A stretch of DNA of 36,620 bases from a virus (IMGVR_UViG_3300022935_000057:1-36620); one strand, 5' to 3'; positions 1-9,939 are shown, counted from the stretch's first letter. Program-made: numbers and translations. The notes: generated by a model from the letters alone, not told the origin.

Positions 1-1528
1 CGTCAGTTGCATCTTCTTCATTAATTGTAGTAGAGATTGTAGAATCTATTAAGTCACTAGAGTCTAAATTTGGTGTTAAGACAACATCTTCTAGTTCGTC
101 AGTACTAATATTTGGTAATGTAGTTGCAAACTCTCTAACTAGTCTTTCTAAAACTTCGATTGACTCGTCTGTCGTAAGTCTATTTAATTCTTCTATAATA
201 TCAGGTGTTATAAGATCAAGTTGTTTTAATTCATTTATTAAATCTTCTTCAGTAAGATTTTTTTCTCTCAATTCTTCTACTAAAACTTCAGCAACAATTG
301 TTTTTTCTAACAACTCTTCGTCTTGTTTTAAAAACTCTAAAACCTGTTTTTGTAGTTCTTCTCTTAGAGAATCTTCTGTTTTTATTAGTTCTTGACCGAC
401 AAGTTCCTCTACAAATTCTCCTATATTTGTATCTAATAAAAATTCTCTAACTGTAAGTTCGTTTAAATTTATTTCATTAATATTAGATTTTTCTAATTCT
501 TCAAAGAAGAATTGTCCAAAAGTCTGTTCAACTAATGTTAATTCTTCTTTTTCTAAATTGCCCAACTCTACAATGTCGGTTTCTTCTGTGACAAGTTTTT
601 CTATGATAGAAAGAACTTCCCTATCAATAAATGAATCTAAAACATTTACTGCTGCCTTTTCTAATTCTTCTATAAAAATACTTTGTTTAGTTTCTATTAT
701 ATCTGCTATTTCGTTTATTGCAGTTTCTTTGAATTCAGATACAATATTATCTATAATTTGTTCTGGTAAATCTTTTACAAAATCTCTTAAAACATCATCC
801 GATAAGATTGCAGTTTTTATTTCTTCTTCTACTAAAGAAGTTTCTATTATCTCAGCGAGAGCCTCTGTGCTTATAAGTTCTGTAAGTTCTGTGACTCTTG
901 TTTGATTATCAAATAAATCTGAAATATCTCTAGTGCTTATAAGATCAGACTCAGATTCTGCAACAACGGCCTTTACCGACTGTGTTATAGACTCTATCAA
1001 ACTTGTTTTTATTTTTGCAGCGACATCAGCTATTGTTTCTGTGCTGGGTAATGTATCTGCAACTTCAGTTTCTGGTGCGGGTTCTTGTGATAATTGAGAA
1101 TCTGCGACTTGATCTTCTGGCACTTCAACCTGAACTATGACAACGGGCAAAGTTTCTCTTACCTGTTCGTAACTTTCTGAATCGGATGATAATGTAGAAG
1201 ATACTTCTGTGGGCAAACTTGCAGTATTAAATAAAGAAACGTGCCATTCCATTGCAATTGCGCCGGCGACAGTATAGTTATAAACTGAAGTTTGATCGAT
1301 TGTTGGATTTGTTACTTTTAGTTGAATAGTGTCACCATTATTAAATGATGCAGAATTTCCAACATCAATCCCATTTTTAATAATGGTTCCAGTGTTAAAA
1401 GTAACATTAACTGGTTGTGAACTTAAATCTGTAACAGTTACTATTTCTGAAAAGAGCTCACTTGGACTCGTGAGTCCAGAGCTCATTTCAACATAGTCTG
1501 GTATAAAGAAACTGTCTATGAGTGCCAT
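1..1528 (-). CDS. Partial gene: Ig-like N-terminus plus long acidic helical region, unknown function
   Basis: The reading frame starts with ATG at 1528 and stays open for 509 codons to the left edge, so the 3' end is missing. The start is supported by a Shine-Dalgarno GAGGGGG at 1534-1540, five bases upstream. Residues about 17-100 look like a small beta-sandwich with the pattern 'VTVTDLSSQPVNVTF...NNGDTIQLKV', similar in style to Ig/CalX-like repeats in phage fibres. A Pro/Glu-rich linker follows (about 130-165). Residues about 165-509 are predicted helical, rich in Glu, Leu, Ile and Asp, almost free of Gly and Pro, with amphipathic blocks such as FIEELEKAAVNVLDSF. There is no cysteine in the visible part. 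I do not recognise the family. Its place after three peripheral baseplate or fibre paralogues suggests a virion protein, but that is inference. A terminator separates it from the gene before, so it probably uses its own promoter. Confidence 0.85.
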   Translation of the reverse strand, partial: MALIDSFFIPDYVEMSSGLTSPSELFSEIVTVTDLSSQPVNVTFNTGTIIKNGIDVGNSASFNNGDTIQLKVTNPTIDQTSVYNYTVAGAIAMEWHVSLFNTASLPTEVSSTLSSDSESYEQVRETLPVVIVQVEVPEDQVADSQLSQEPAPETEVADTLPSTETIADVAAKIKTSLIESITQSVKAVVAESESDLISTRDISDLFDNQTRVTELTELISTEALAEIIETSLVEEEIKTAILSDDVLRDFVKDLPEQIIDNIVSEFKETAINEIADIIETKQSIFIEELEKAAVNVLDSFIDREVLSIIEKLVTEETDIVELGNLEKEELTLVEQTFGQFFFEELEKSNINEINLNELTVREFLLDTNIGEFVEELVGQELIKTEDSLREELQKQVLEFLKQDEELLEKTIVAEVLVEELREKNLTEEDLINELKQLDLITPDIIEELNRLTTDESIEVLERLVREFATTLPNISTDELEDVVLTPNLDSSDLIDSTISTTINEEDATD

Positions 1529-1544
1529 GCAAACCCCCTCATAT

Positions 1545-1552
1545 TATTTATT
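1545..1552 (-). promoter_or_regulatory. Possible T4-type late promoter (-10 box AATAAATA)
   Basis: The minus strand reads AATAAATA, one mismatch from the T4 late consensus TATAAATA. It lies between the terminator at 1556-1583 and the ATG at 1528, where a new promoter would be needed. AT-rich DNA gives chance matches, so this is weak. Confidence 0.35.
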
Positions 1553-1555
1553 ATT

Positions 1556-1583
1556 AAAAAAGGGAACCGAAGTTCCCTTTTTT
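1556..1583 (-). terminator. Rho-independent terminator with C(UUCG)G loop
   Basis: On the minus strand a perfect 12-bp stem (AAAAAAGGGAAC paired with GTTCCCTTTTTT) closes the loop TTCG, giving the very stable C(UUCG)G tetraloop common in T4-like phage terminators. Six T residues end the 3' arm. It begins 14 bases after the stop codon of the 1195-residue paralogue and should end the long transcript coming from the right. The plus-strand reading has loop CGAA and could also terminate, but no plus-strand gene needs it. Confidence 0.9.
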
Positions 1584-1597
1584 ATTTTACGCCTCTA

Positions 1598-4500
1598 TTA
1601 AGAAACGTCTGGGGGAATGAAATCACTGTATTCTGGTCTGATAGAACCACCTCTTACTAAAAGCATAATTCTCATCCCATTACCATATGGTAGCGTTGAA
1701 TGCATACCAAGATAGGTTCTTTCAGAAGAAGTTGTTGCAGAATTTGTTCCGGTGTGCCAAGTATATGGAAAACGGAAATTCAATTCTTCAGAACTATTGG
1801 TTCCTGTGCCGGCTGTGTCTCCAGTTACCGAAGAGCTCTGCACACTATCCAAATCATACTTTGCGTTGTTGGCACCAACATTAACAAAACCTCCCATAGT
1901 ACTTGCATCTGCTGATGTATAACAAATCAAATCCATTTCATCTTCTGGGTAGATATATCTCTGACTTGTCATTGGGGTTGGAAAGAAAGTAACCAAAGTT
2001 TTTCTATCTGTTAGTGCAAGTTGTTCGTATGGATTAATAATAGCAGGACTATCCACTTGTGGAATAATAGCCGACACATGTTTGTCCCAAGGTTTTAATA
2101 CATCTTGTTCCCTGATACAGAATCTATAAATCGCTTTAGACTCGTTGTGTGGATTCATCCAAGATGCCGGAATATCTGGGTCCGATGGCAATTCAATCAG
2201 ATATTGAGATGTTGCATTAGGATCAATGGCATAATTCTCATATGCAATAGTTACTACTTGAGAATTTGCAATTTCATCTCTAACGTATAGATGATCCGTT
2301 TGCAACATATATGCATAAACATTTTGTTCGTTTCCAAAAACGGGTATTTGAGTAAACTGTGGAACACCATCAGAATCTACAATATATTCTTCAGGAGCAA
2401 CCGCAGCGTTTATTTCAACATTACTGACATATACACTCAACAAACTCGTATTTTCAAGAGGACCCGTCCCATCACCACTTCTGCCAACTGGATTGATATA
2501 TCTATTTTGATATCCCGCACCTTTCCATCTATAATTAACTAAAACTTTTGGTTTTTGTCTGGCGATGGTGCCGCCAGACGTGTTGAGCGGATCATAAGAC
2601 CAATCTGTATCTGTGTCATTAATTTCGTGAATAACTAATTGTCTTAACGAATTATTAACTGGATTTTCTACAGGATGCAAAAACTTAATGCCAAATCTTT
2701 TTACTGGATAGGTTTCACCCCTAAATGTATTTGTAAAATTATCAATTGCTTGTACTTCTAATTCCCAATGCACACCCCTTTCCAATTCAACATAGTCTTG
2801 GAATTTATATTCGGAGTGCCATCTTGCCAAATAAATAGATTCAATTTCCAACCCTTGGCCCGCTGGTCCCAATCCCCATTGATATGCAGTATTAAAATTA
2901 ACTAGTTCTGTATAATCTACCCCAAGATATGCAATATCGGGTGCTTGGGAGGAGATCGTCGGATCCTTGGTAGTAGCAATAGTAGGAAAATCTGACACAT
3001 GAGCTGCCGTAATATAATCTGTGCCAACGGTAAATCCGGGCGAAGTAAGAGAACCAACCTCCGATAAATTGGTATTTGCAACCAAATAATTGTTAAAGTT
3101 TCCAAAAGTTGTGCCAGTTGTAGTTGCAAATATTCTATCTTTATCTGTTATAATACTTGAAACTACTCTATCGGTAGATTTTAACTGTCTACCATCAATA
3201 TCATAAATATCACCTAATTGATCATATTGTAGGTTAACTTGACCGGTAATTGAATTTACAGTTTTACTCCAATTTTGATACAATGCAATATTGGTATTAG
3301 AGGCCTCGACAGCTCTTTTACTTGGCGAATAAACGCAGTGTATAGGAGATTTTCCTTCTTCCAATTCTATTTTACCAGATGTATTATTTACATGTCTTTG
3401 TATTACAAACCATGCATAGTCATCATCTTGATCTACAGATGCATGATCCCACATAAACAAACCAAGACCGTGGTCTGTGACAGTAAGTCTATATTTTACA
3501 GGATATGTTGGAGTAATTAGAGGGTCATCTTTGCCTGCACGTCTGAACCAACCAGAGCGAGACTTTCTAAAGCCATCACTACTATCATAAAAAATATCAC
3601 ATAACTCGCCAGGCCGTCTAAAAGTTGGTCCTTTGATACCATCACGACCTTGTGTACTACTTAAAGTTCCATTATCTGAAATTTGATATTTTGTGCCAGC
3701 AAAAACATTAATTTCATCTTTTTGTTCATTATATTCAAACATCAATCTCCATTTTTGTGGAGCTCTACCCTCCAACCAAGCAGAAGATGCAACCAGATCT
3801 GTTGGAACTGTAATTCCTGAAGGTATAATATCTTTTTTTGAAGAAAGAATATCAACACCTTTTTCGGATTCTACAATAAATCTCGATCCAATTCTACGAA
3901 TACAATTCATTACATCAGACTGATTTTGTTGACCATTTTCATCAATTACTGGATAAGAATTTGCGTCTGGACTTGAATATGGATAAATGATATTGAACGA
4001 TTGTTGTTCTATTTCTTCTTCTGGAATAGACATTCTCCAACTATTTGCGGCATAACGAACTCCAGAAATCATATCTGGTTCTAAATTATTTTCATCTTGT
4101 GTAAATGGTGTTAAAATTGTCCCGAATGCAATTGTACCATCGTTAGAAATAGATTCAATACGAACTTCACCTCTGCCATATTCTTGGATGATTCTTTTCT
4201 GCAAATCATCAGACGAGAAAACTGCATCAGTACCTGTTATTTTAACATTCACTGATGAGTTGGTTTGATTTGACGCATACGAAACTACGATTGTTCCGTT
4301 TTTCATTTTTGAATCAGACCAATCATATGTGTAATGATTTGCATAAGGATGTAAAGTTAAATCCATTGCTAATTGTTTTAAAACGCCATCTTCATAATTA
4401 CTATAATACTGTGTTTTGGTAAAATAATCTAATATAAGTCGATCATTTGGATTTGGAATCGAAGCATTATTCAATGTAATTGAACCATATGGCGCTACTG

Positions 4501-5185
4501 ACGGAACAATTATAATAATGTTATCAGTTCCTGTAGATGGAGTATTATAAAATGTTATGTTTTGGCCATTTACCAAATAGTCATTATTGATTTGTAATAA
4601 ACTACCATCTACATAAATTTCTAAATCTCTAGGATCAGATATAGTCGAAACTACAGTAAATATAGTTGTTCCGAGTTTTCTAACATTTATTGTTGAACCT
4701 ACTGATGGAGCTGTATTAAATGTAATTTCATTATTACTAACACCACCAATTGTATAATCTGTGCCATGAGTTTGCAAAGAACCATCAATAGAAACTTGGT
4801 CGGTTGTTGATGGAGTAAAATTCGTCACCGTAAAATTAGTTATGGTTCCATCACCAGAAAAAGCTTGCGTCAGATCACCAACACCATCAAAAGACTCTCT
4901 GACAGCAGGAGATGGAGGCGTGTAATAAAACTGCCCTCCATTACTAAAACTATTGTCTCCTTCTAAATTATCTAGTAACAATATCTGACCTGTCTGATCG
5001 ATCTTTGCTCGAATTACCAAAGTATTTGTTAATTCCGTATCTACATGTCTAGAAAGTGAATATGATGTTGTAGAACCATCACTTACAAAGTATTCTCTAA
5101 ACATGGGTTGTTGCATAGAAATGAGTTCTATTCTAGATATGGAAAACCCACTGCTTTTGTATTTTGAGTCTAAACTATTAGCCAT
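1598..5185 (-). CDS. Large virion structural protein, paralogue C (1195 aa)
   Basis: This is the third of three tandem paralogues. The N-terminus ('SSGFSISRIELI', residues 11-22) and the segment around residues 266-280 (DGVLKQLAMDLTLHP) match the 1551-residue neighbour. Residues about 109-169 and 172-228 are two copies of a small beta module with the pattern 'VDG...DY.V.G..I.F...P'. The shared core runs from about 440 (ESEKGVDILS, APQKWRLMFEY, RPGELCDIFYD, GWFRRAGK at about 543) to PIHCVYSPSKR at about 615. The shared C-terminal domain is 1021-1195 (REQDVLKPWD, TSQRYIYPEDEMDLIC, GMHSTLPYGNGMRI). The family resembles unnamed structural proteins of marine T4-like phages. A peripheral baseplate or fibre-attachment role is inference from position. 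The start ATG follows 'AAAGGCAAAATTAA'. A strong terminator follows the stop. Confidence 0.9.
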   Translation of the reverse strand: MANSLDSKYKSSGFSISRIELISMQQPMFREYFVSDGSTTSYSLSRHVDTELTNTLVIRAKIDQTGQILLLDNLEGDNSFSNGGQFYYTPPSPAVRESFDGVGDLTQAFSGDGTITNFTVTNFTPSTTDQVSIDGSLQTHGTDYTIGGVSNNEITFNTAPSVGSTINVRKLGTTIFTVVSTISDPRDLEIYVDGSLLQINNDYLVNGQNITFYNTPSTGTDNIIIIVPSVAPYGSITLNNASIPNPNDRLILDYFTKTQYYSNYEDGVLKQLAMDLTLHPYANHYTYDWSDSKMKNGTIVVSYASNQTNSSVNVKITGTDAVFSSDDLQKRIIQEYGRGEVRIESISNDGTIAFGTILTPFTQDENNLEPDMISGVRYAANSWRMSIPEEEIEQQSFNIIYPYSSPDANSYPVIDENGQQNQSDVMNCIRRIGSRFIVESEKGVDILSSKKDIIPSGITVPTDLVASSAWLEGRAPQKWRLMFEYNEQKDEINVFAGTKYQISDNGTLSSTQGRDGIKGPTFRRPGELCDIFYDSSDGFRKSRSGWFRRAGKDDPLITPTYPVKYRLTVTDHGLGLFMWDHASVDQDDDYAWFVIQRHVNNTSGKIELEEGKSPIHCVYSPSKRAVEASNTNIALYQNWSKTVNSITGQVNLQYDQLGDIYDIDGRQLKSTDRVVSSIITDKDRIFATTTGTTFGNFNNYLVANTNLSEVGSLTSPGFTVGTDYITAAHVSDFPTIATTKDPTISSQAPDIAYLGVDYTELVNFNTAYQWGLGPAGQGLEIESIYLARWHSEYKFQDYVELERGVHWELEVQAIDNFTNTFRGETYPVKRFGIKFLHPVENPVNNSLRQLVIHEINDTDTDWSYDPLNTSGGTIARQKPKVLVNYRWKGAGYQNRYINPVGRSGDGTGPLENTSLLSVYVSNVEINAAVAPEEYIVDSDGVPQFTQIPVFGNEQNVYAYMLQTDHLYVRDEIANSQVVTIAYENYAIDPNATSQYLIELPSDPDIPASWMNPHNESKAIYRFCIREQDVLKPWDKHVSAIIPQVDSPAIINPYEQLALTDRKTLVTFFPTPMTSQRYIYPEDEMDLICYTSADASTMGGFVNVGANNAKYDLDSVQSSSVTGDTAGTGTNSSEELNFRFPYTWHTGTNSATTSSERTYLGMHSTLPYGNGMRIMLLVRGGSIRPEYSDFIPPDVS

Positions 5186-5213
5186 TTAATTTTGCCTTTA
5201 TTCGTTTTAGTAT

Positions 5214-5221
5214 TATTTATT
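5214..5221 (-). promoter_or_regulatory. Possible T4-type late promoter (-10 box AATAAATA)
   Basis: The minus strand reads AATAAATA, one mismatch from TATAAATA, about 28 bases before the ATG at 5185. It overlaps the stop codon of the upstream 1551-residue gene (TAATAAATA). Position fits a promoter for paralogue C, but the match is imperfect. Confidence 0.35.
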
Positions 5222-8200
5222 ACGCAGGCGATGCACCTTCTACAACATCTGTCCATTTAATACTACTTCCAGAAACTTGTAAGAATACTCTCATACCATT
5301 TCCATTTGGCATAGTACTCATCATACCCTCATATTTTCTCTTGTTTCTTTTCCAGAAATAAGTATCACCAGTTGGTCCAACATGGCCACCCCATTCAAAG
5401 TCATCTCCGGCATCATTTGGACTTGGGTCAATATCAATACCATCAATATTTAAGACATTTCCACTCAAACCATTAGAATCTTGATACTTGTCAATCTCAA
5501 TAGAACCAGACTGAGTTGAGAAATCAGCAGAAGAAATACAAATCAAATCTAATTCACTTCTTGGATAATAGAATCTTTGTGATGTAAGTTGTGTTGGGAA
5601 TGAGAATACAAAATCTCTATCCTGTGTAATTGACAACTGTTCTTGCGGATTAATAACCGCATGAGAATCAACTTCGTGCATTGTAGCGGAAACATGGTAA
5701 TCCCAAGGTTTCAACACATCCTGTTCTCTTACAACAAATCTATTAATAGTTTTTTCCTTGTTTTGATTTCTTTCTGGGAAATCTCTATCAGCAGGACTAG
5801 TAATATAATATGAGTTTCTAGCTGGATCACTATAAACATAGTTAATTAATTTTATAATTAATTCAGAACTATGTCTTGGAGCAGTTCTAAAGAATAATGT
5901 TTGATTGAAGAAATCGTAAATATATCTTTGTCTGTCATCCCCACTTGAAAAGACTGGGTCTCCAGGCAGTTTACCTGTCAATACACTTGTTGCAGTAATA
6001 GTAGACTTTATTAAATGATTTCTTGCATCATGGTCAGCACTATCTGCCTCAAGAATTGTTCCCTCGTTGCCGTAATATTTTACAGCCAACCATCCAAGAA
6101 CTTGATTTGTCGATTGTTGCCTATATGTATTCTGTGGATCTATGTATTTGAAAAACCTATCATACAATTCAACTGATAAATGCACACTATATGTGTCGTT
6201 TGTAGTATCATTTCTATATGTTTGTGTTGCACCAGAACCAGTACTAGGATCGAAATCAATACGATTTTCCAGACCAAGAATAATATTGACAATTTCTTGT
6301 GGAATAATAAGGTGTTCTACTTCTACAGGCGTATCTGGAGCTCCATCTACAGTTCTTAATTCAGTAACAGTTTCTGTAAATGCGGGAAGTCTAAAATATC
6401 TACCAAGTTCATTAACTCCAGCAGCATCAAGAGACTGAATAAAGCGGCCGCAGGCCTGAGGATCGCCACTTCTTACCCACTCATCATATTGAAGTATATA
6501 TCCTTTAGTGTCTCTTTCAAGTTCCTCACCATCAACAGCAACAACCATTGATTCCATAACTTTTTCCATATTCTGAACATTTTCATTGTAAAGAATATCA
6601 AGTAATGCATATGATGGGTCACTCCATTCACCAAGTGATGCACCAGTTACTGAGTCATTAATCGCAGTATTATTTGCAGCAGCCGCTTGGAAAGATGAAA
6701 CTCTTTCAATTCTATTTGTAGGGAATACAACATTACCAGAATAATGTGGTGCAAGAGTTGCGTCAACCAACCAAATAGAACCGTCAGCAACTGCGTTGGA
6801 GTTGTTTTGCGCGCTTCCGCCAGGAGGAGTAACTTGTTGTCCGTCCCTTGGCAAAGTCTCAAATCCAACAATTTGAAGATCATTAACCTTTGATCTATTT
6901 TCAACAAGTTGTCCAGAAGCAATCTTAACCGTTATAGTAGTAGTACTAGGGTCAATTGGTTGGCTTTGATTTATTCTTTGACTAATAGGATTTAAAGAAC
7001 CTGTGCCGCCAAAAAATGTAATAAATTTTGCTTGTCTGTCTATAATATAATCTTCACCCGCAACCAATGTTAATGTGTTACCTGCGTTTGGGATGTCTTT
7101 ATATGTGACCACAATTTCTCTATCACCTAAATCATAATTGTCTGTCCAAAAATCCCAAAGCGGAAATGAACTAGGATCGGGAAATGCGGGATCATGCTGT
7201 CCGCCAAAATCTCCAATCACTTCTGGATTGCCATTAACTGGAACTAATTGGGTCAACAATGCAACATTCTGTTTAGATCTTAGAGCGTCAACACTAGAAC
7301 TACCTGGCGCTGTTTCCCACGTAGCTAACGACCAGTAATCAGTTGTGTTAGTAGTGGCACCACCAATAATCCCTCTATCCAACTCCTGTTTAACACCCTG
7401 ATTAAGATTTTGAACATTTGTTGCACTCAAAAGACCTGCCGTATAACCATATCCTGTAAAATCTAATGCATTTGTATATCCATTAAATACTGGTGTTGCA
7501 CCAGTTGCACTTATATACATTGTTGGACCTTCTGTTTCTAGCATTTGTCCCAATGATGTGTAAATATTTGGAGATTTTGTCAAATCATTTACATCAGACG
7601 AAGAATAATACTGATTTAGGTCAGAAATGTCTACTGGACGTTTGGCAGGAGAATACACGCAATGTACTGGAGACTTTTGTGTAAACTCTGGTTGTCCTGT
7701 TGTTTGATCAACGTGTCTTTGAACAACAAACCATGAGTAATCATCGTCTTGATCTACAGAAGCCTGATCCCAAAGAAACAATCCCATTCCATGATCGGTA
7801 ACTGTTATTCTGTATGACATTGGATAAGTTCTAGAAATATTATCTTCAGTTTTTCCAGATCTTCTAAACCAGTGTGACTTTGCCTTTACCATTTCATAAC
7901 CAATTGTTCTACCAGTATTTGGTTCTAAGTATACATCACACAATTCTCCTGGCTCTCTATAAATTGGAGATTTAATACCATCTCTAGTTTGACCAGATGA
8001 TACAGACATATCATCTAACAATTGATATTCAGTTGCCACATTAACTTTAATTGACTGTAGTTTACGATCCCACTCAAATCTAATTCTCCATTTTTGTGGT
8101 CGTCTTTGACTTTGCACCTGATAATATTCTGGAATCAGATTATCATCAGATAATAGATCGACTCCTTTTGTAGACTCCACCAAAAACGAATCCGTGATAT

Positions 8201-9875
8201 CTCTAAGTGCTGCCTTAACAGCTGTTGGAGTATTTGAAACTGGTTTTGGATAAATTAAGTTAAATCCCGGCTGGAATTTTTCATTTTCTTCATAGAAGAG
8301 CATAAACGCATCACTATTTTTTACCTTAGTCAACTCCAAAAGTGCTGTATGAGATTCACTAGATGTAAATTGAAGGGTATAGTCTCCAGTAACCGTTGCA
8401 GCAACATCTAATTGTAATGTCGCAGTTGGCCAATAGCCAGGAACATTTGTGCCTGTTCCAGTATTTACATTACCACTAACAACGACTCCATCTGGGTCCA
8501 AAATAACAAATTGATCGTTGTGATTAATTGTGATTGCGCTACCAGTAACATTACTACTTACATCACCCTGCACAAAACCAAATTTAATAACCTCTCTTCT
8601 ATCTCTTAAAGTTTCGGAGTAATATGTATTAATCTGATAATGGTTTGGATCGTTCAGATCAGTTGAACTTACATCAATTTCAATATACCCAGTATTATCG
8701 GTTGTACCAAAGGGATTTGTCGTAGGATCGGATTTTGGTGGTTGATGGCGAATAACAGATACTGCTACGTCATCCAAAGTTGTTGCTTCAGATTTTAACG
8801 CATTTGTTAAATCATAATCTTCACTATCAAGAGCCTCTTGTATTGGTCCATATCCTAGTTTTCCGATCATAGCTCCATAAGGAACATCCAAAGAATGTTT
8901 CCAAATATACGAAATTTCAACATCAACATCAGAACGATCTAACACCCATCCCCAAGTTTTGGCACTTTCTAAGAAAATTCTAAATCTACTTGTTCTATTA
9001 ACTCTGTCAGAAGAAACAGACCACGCAGAATCTGGAATCACTTTACCATCAACAGCGATTCTAAATTCTCCGTCACCTAAGTCATTGAGGGTTAATGGAA
9101 AATTACCAATATATAAATCTGTTTCGTCTACACCAGTAGCTGGCGTAAATGAATGATTTTTAAATGTAAAACTAAATTCTTTTACACTTCTAAAAATTTT
9201 AGAACCAATTCTTGCACTTTCCAATTGATCCGTAAATGCATAATCTTGTTCTACACCAAATTTATTATCTAGTCCATATACTGTAGTGTATTGATCAATT
9301 TCTGCTGGCAATATATTCGCTGCAGGAACAAACGCAGAATGATCTGTTTTAAGTACATAATTTGCCTTTTCGGGAATATTTCTAAAAACTTCTGGAGTTT
9401 CGAATGGATGCACTGTTAAGTCTTTTGCAAGTTGATATAAAAGTCCACCATCAGTTCCTGTCCAATTATCTTCTGATTCTTGATAACCAATAGTTACTTT
9501 TTCACCAGAAACTGGCGCAGTTTGCGGTAAAAATTCCAAAGCTCCATGTTCGCCTATGTTAGTAATATATCGAACAACACCCAAACCAGCGTCCAAAGAG
9601 CCTTCGGTATAGGTATTTGCTTGCCAATTATTAAATTCTATCAATGGTGATTGTGTAGAATCTGCGAGCAAGTTGTTGCCGGTGTTTCTGTTCAGAGCGA
9701 TTCTTATTTCTCCAATTTTAATTTCCCAAACCCAAGTTTTATCTTGAAAATCTGGTTTTGAGCGCAGAACATAAATCGTATTTGAACCAATAGCAGTATG
9801 TGTTTCCACATTCTGTCTATGAGGAATATCTATAATCTCTGTTCTTTGTATGCTATACCCACTTGAGAGCGCCAT
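5220..9875 (-). CDS. Large virion structural protein, paralogue B (1551 aa)
   Basis: This is the largest of the three tandem paralogues. It shares with paralogue C the N-terminus ('SSGYSIQRTEII', residues 4-15), the block 'GGLLYQLAKDLTVHPF' (about 143-158), and the long core about 530-750: FNLIYP, ESTKGVDLLS, RRPQKWRIRFEW, REPGELCDVYL, SHWFRRSGK, 'TVTDHGMGLFLWDQASVDQD' and SPVHCVYSPAKRPVD. The C-terminal domain shared by all three is 1379-1551 (REQDVLKPWD, TSQRFYYPRSELDLIC, MMSTMPNGNGMRV). Two regions are private to it: about 160-530, and about 750-1378, the latter holding another 'DY...ITF' beta module near 915-990. The start ATG at 9875 has a strong AGAGGAGA Shine-Dalgarno (9881-9888, spacing five). 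A consensus late promoter lies upstream at 9913-9920. The role, probably peripheral baseplate or fibre, is inferred from position only. Confidence 0.9.
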   Translation of the reverse strand: MALSSGYSIQRTEIIDIPHRQNVETHTAIGSNTIYVLRSKPDFQDKTWVWEIKIGEIRIALNRNTGNNLLADSTQSPLIEFNNWQANTYTEGSLDAGLGVVRYITNIGEHGALEFLPQTAPVSGEKVTIGYQESEDNWTGTDGGLLYQLAKDLTVHPFETPEVFRNIPEKANYVLKTDHSAFVPAANILPAEIDQYTTVYGLDNKFGVEQDYAFTDQLESARIGSKIFRSVKEFSFTFKNHSFTPATGVDETDLYIGNFPLTLNDLGDGEFRIAVDGKVIPDSAWSVSSDRVNRTSRFRIFLESAKTWGWVLDRSDVDVEISYIWKHSLDVPYGAMIGKLGYGPIQEALDSEDYDLTNALKSEATTLDDVAVSVIRHQPPKSDPTTNPFGTTDNTGYIEIDVSSTDLNDPNHYQINTYYSETLRDRREVIKFGFVQGDVSSNVTGSAITINHNDQFVILDPDGVVVSGNVNTGTGTNVPGYWPTATLQLDVAATVTGDYTLQFTSSESHTALLELTKVKNSDAFMLFYEENEKFQPGFNLIYPKPVSNTPTAVKAALRDITDSFLVESTKGVDLLSDDNLIPEYYQVQSQRRPQKWRIRFEWDRKLQSIKVNVATEYQLLDDMSVSSGQTRDGIKSPIYREPGELCDVYLEPNTGRTIGYEMVKAKSHWFRRSGKTEDNISRTYPMSYRITVTDHGMGLFLWDQASVDQDDDYSWFVVQRHVDQTTGQPEFTQKSPVHCVYSPAKRPVDISDLNQYYSSSDVNDLTKSPNIYTSLGQMLETEGPTMYISATGATPVFNGYTNALDFTGYGYTAGLLSATNVQNLNQGVKQELDRGIIGGATTNTTDYWSLATWETAPGSSSVDALRSKQNVALLTQLVPVNGNPEVIGDFGGQHDPAFPDPSSFPLWDFWTDNYDLGDREIVVTYKDIPNAGNTLTLVAGEDYIIDRQAKFITFFGGTGSLNPISQRINQSQPIDPSTTTITVKIASGQLVENRSKVNDLQIVGFETLPRDGQQVTPPGGSAQNNSNAVADGSIWLVDATLAPHYSGNVVFPTNRIERVSSFQAAAANNTAINDSVTGASLGEWSDPSYALLDILYNENVQNMEKVMESMVVAVDGEELERDTKGYILQYDEWVRSGDPQACGRFIQSLDAAGVNELGRYFRLPAFTETVTELRTVDGAPDTPVEVEHLIIPQEIVNIILGLENRIDFDPSTGSGATQTYRNDTTNDTYSVHLSVELYDRFFKYIDPQNTYRQQSTNQVLGWLAVKYYGNEGTILEADSADHDARNHLIKSTITATSVLTGKLPGDPVFSSGDDRQRYIYDFFNQTLFFRTAPRHSSELIIKLINYVYSDPARNSYYITSPADRDFPERNQNKEKTINRFVVREQDVLKPWDYHVSATMHEVDSHAVINPQEQLSITQDRDFVFSFPTQLTSQRFYYPRSELDLICISSADFSTQSGSIEIDKYQDSNGLSGNVLNIDGIDIDPSPNDAGDDFEWGGHVGPTGDTYFWKRNKRKYEGMMSTMPNGNGMRVFLQVSGSSIKWTDVVEGASPA

Positions 9876-9912
9876 TATTTTCTCCTCTAAGCCTTTTTTA
9901 GTTACTTAATTC

Positions 9913-9920
9913 TATTTATA
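9913..9920 (-). promoter_or_regulatory. T4-type late promoter (-10 box TATAAATA)
   Basis: Exact TATAAATA on the minus strand, in the 64-base gap between paralogues A and B. A start site about six bases downstream would give a leader of roughly 30 bases containing the AGAGGAGA ribosome-binding site of the gene at 9875. T4-like phages read such boxes with a gp55-type sigma factor and the gp45 clamp. Confidence 0.65.
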
Positions 9921-9939
9921 AAAAAACAATACACATTAT

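Noticed and set aside
558-905. Plus-strand open frame of 115 codons
   Set aside because: It lies wholly opposite the open minus-strand gene at 1-1528. Its Ser/Ile-rich translation is what the antisense of a Glu/Leu-rich helical protein gives, and no ribosome-binding site was seen.
9876-9939. Possible terminator between paralogues A and B
   Set aside because: The T/A runs here have no GC-bearing inverted repeat beside them. The clear signals are a late promoter box and a ribosome-binding site.
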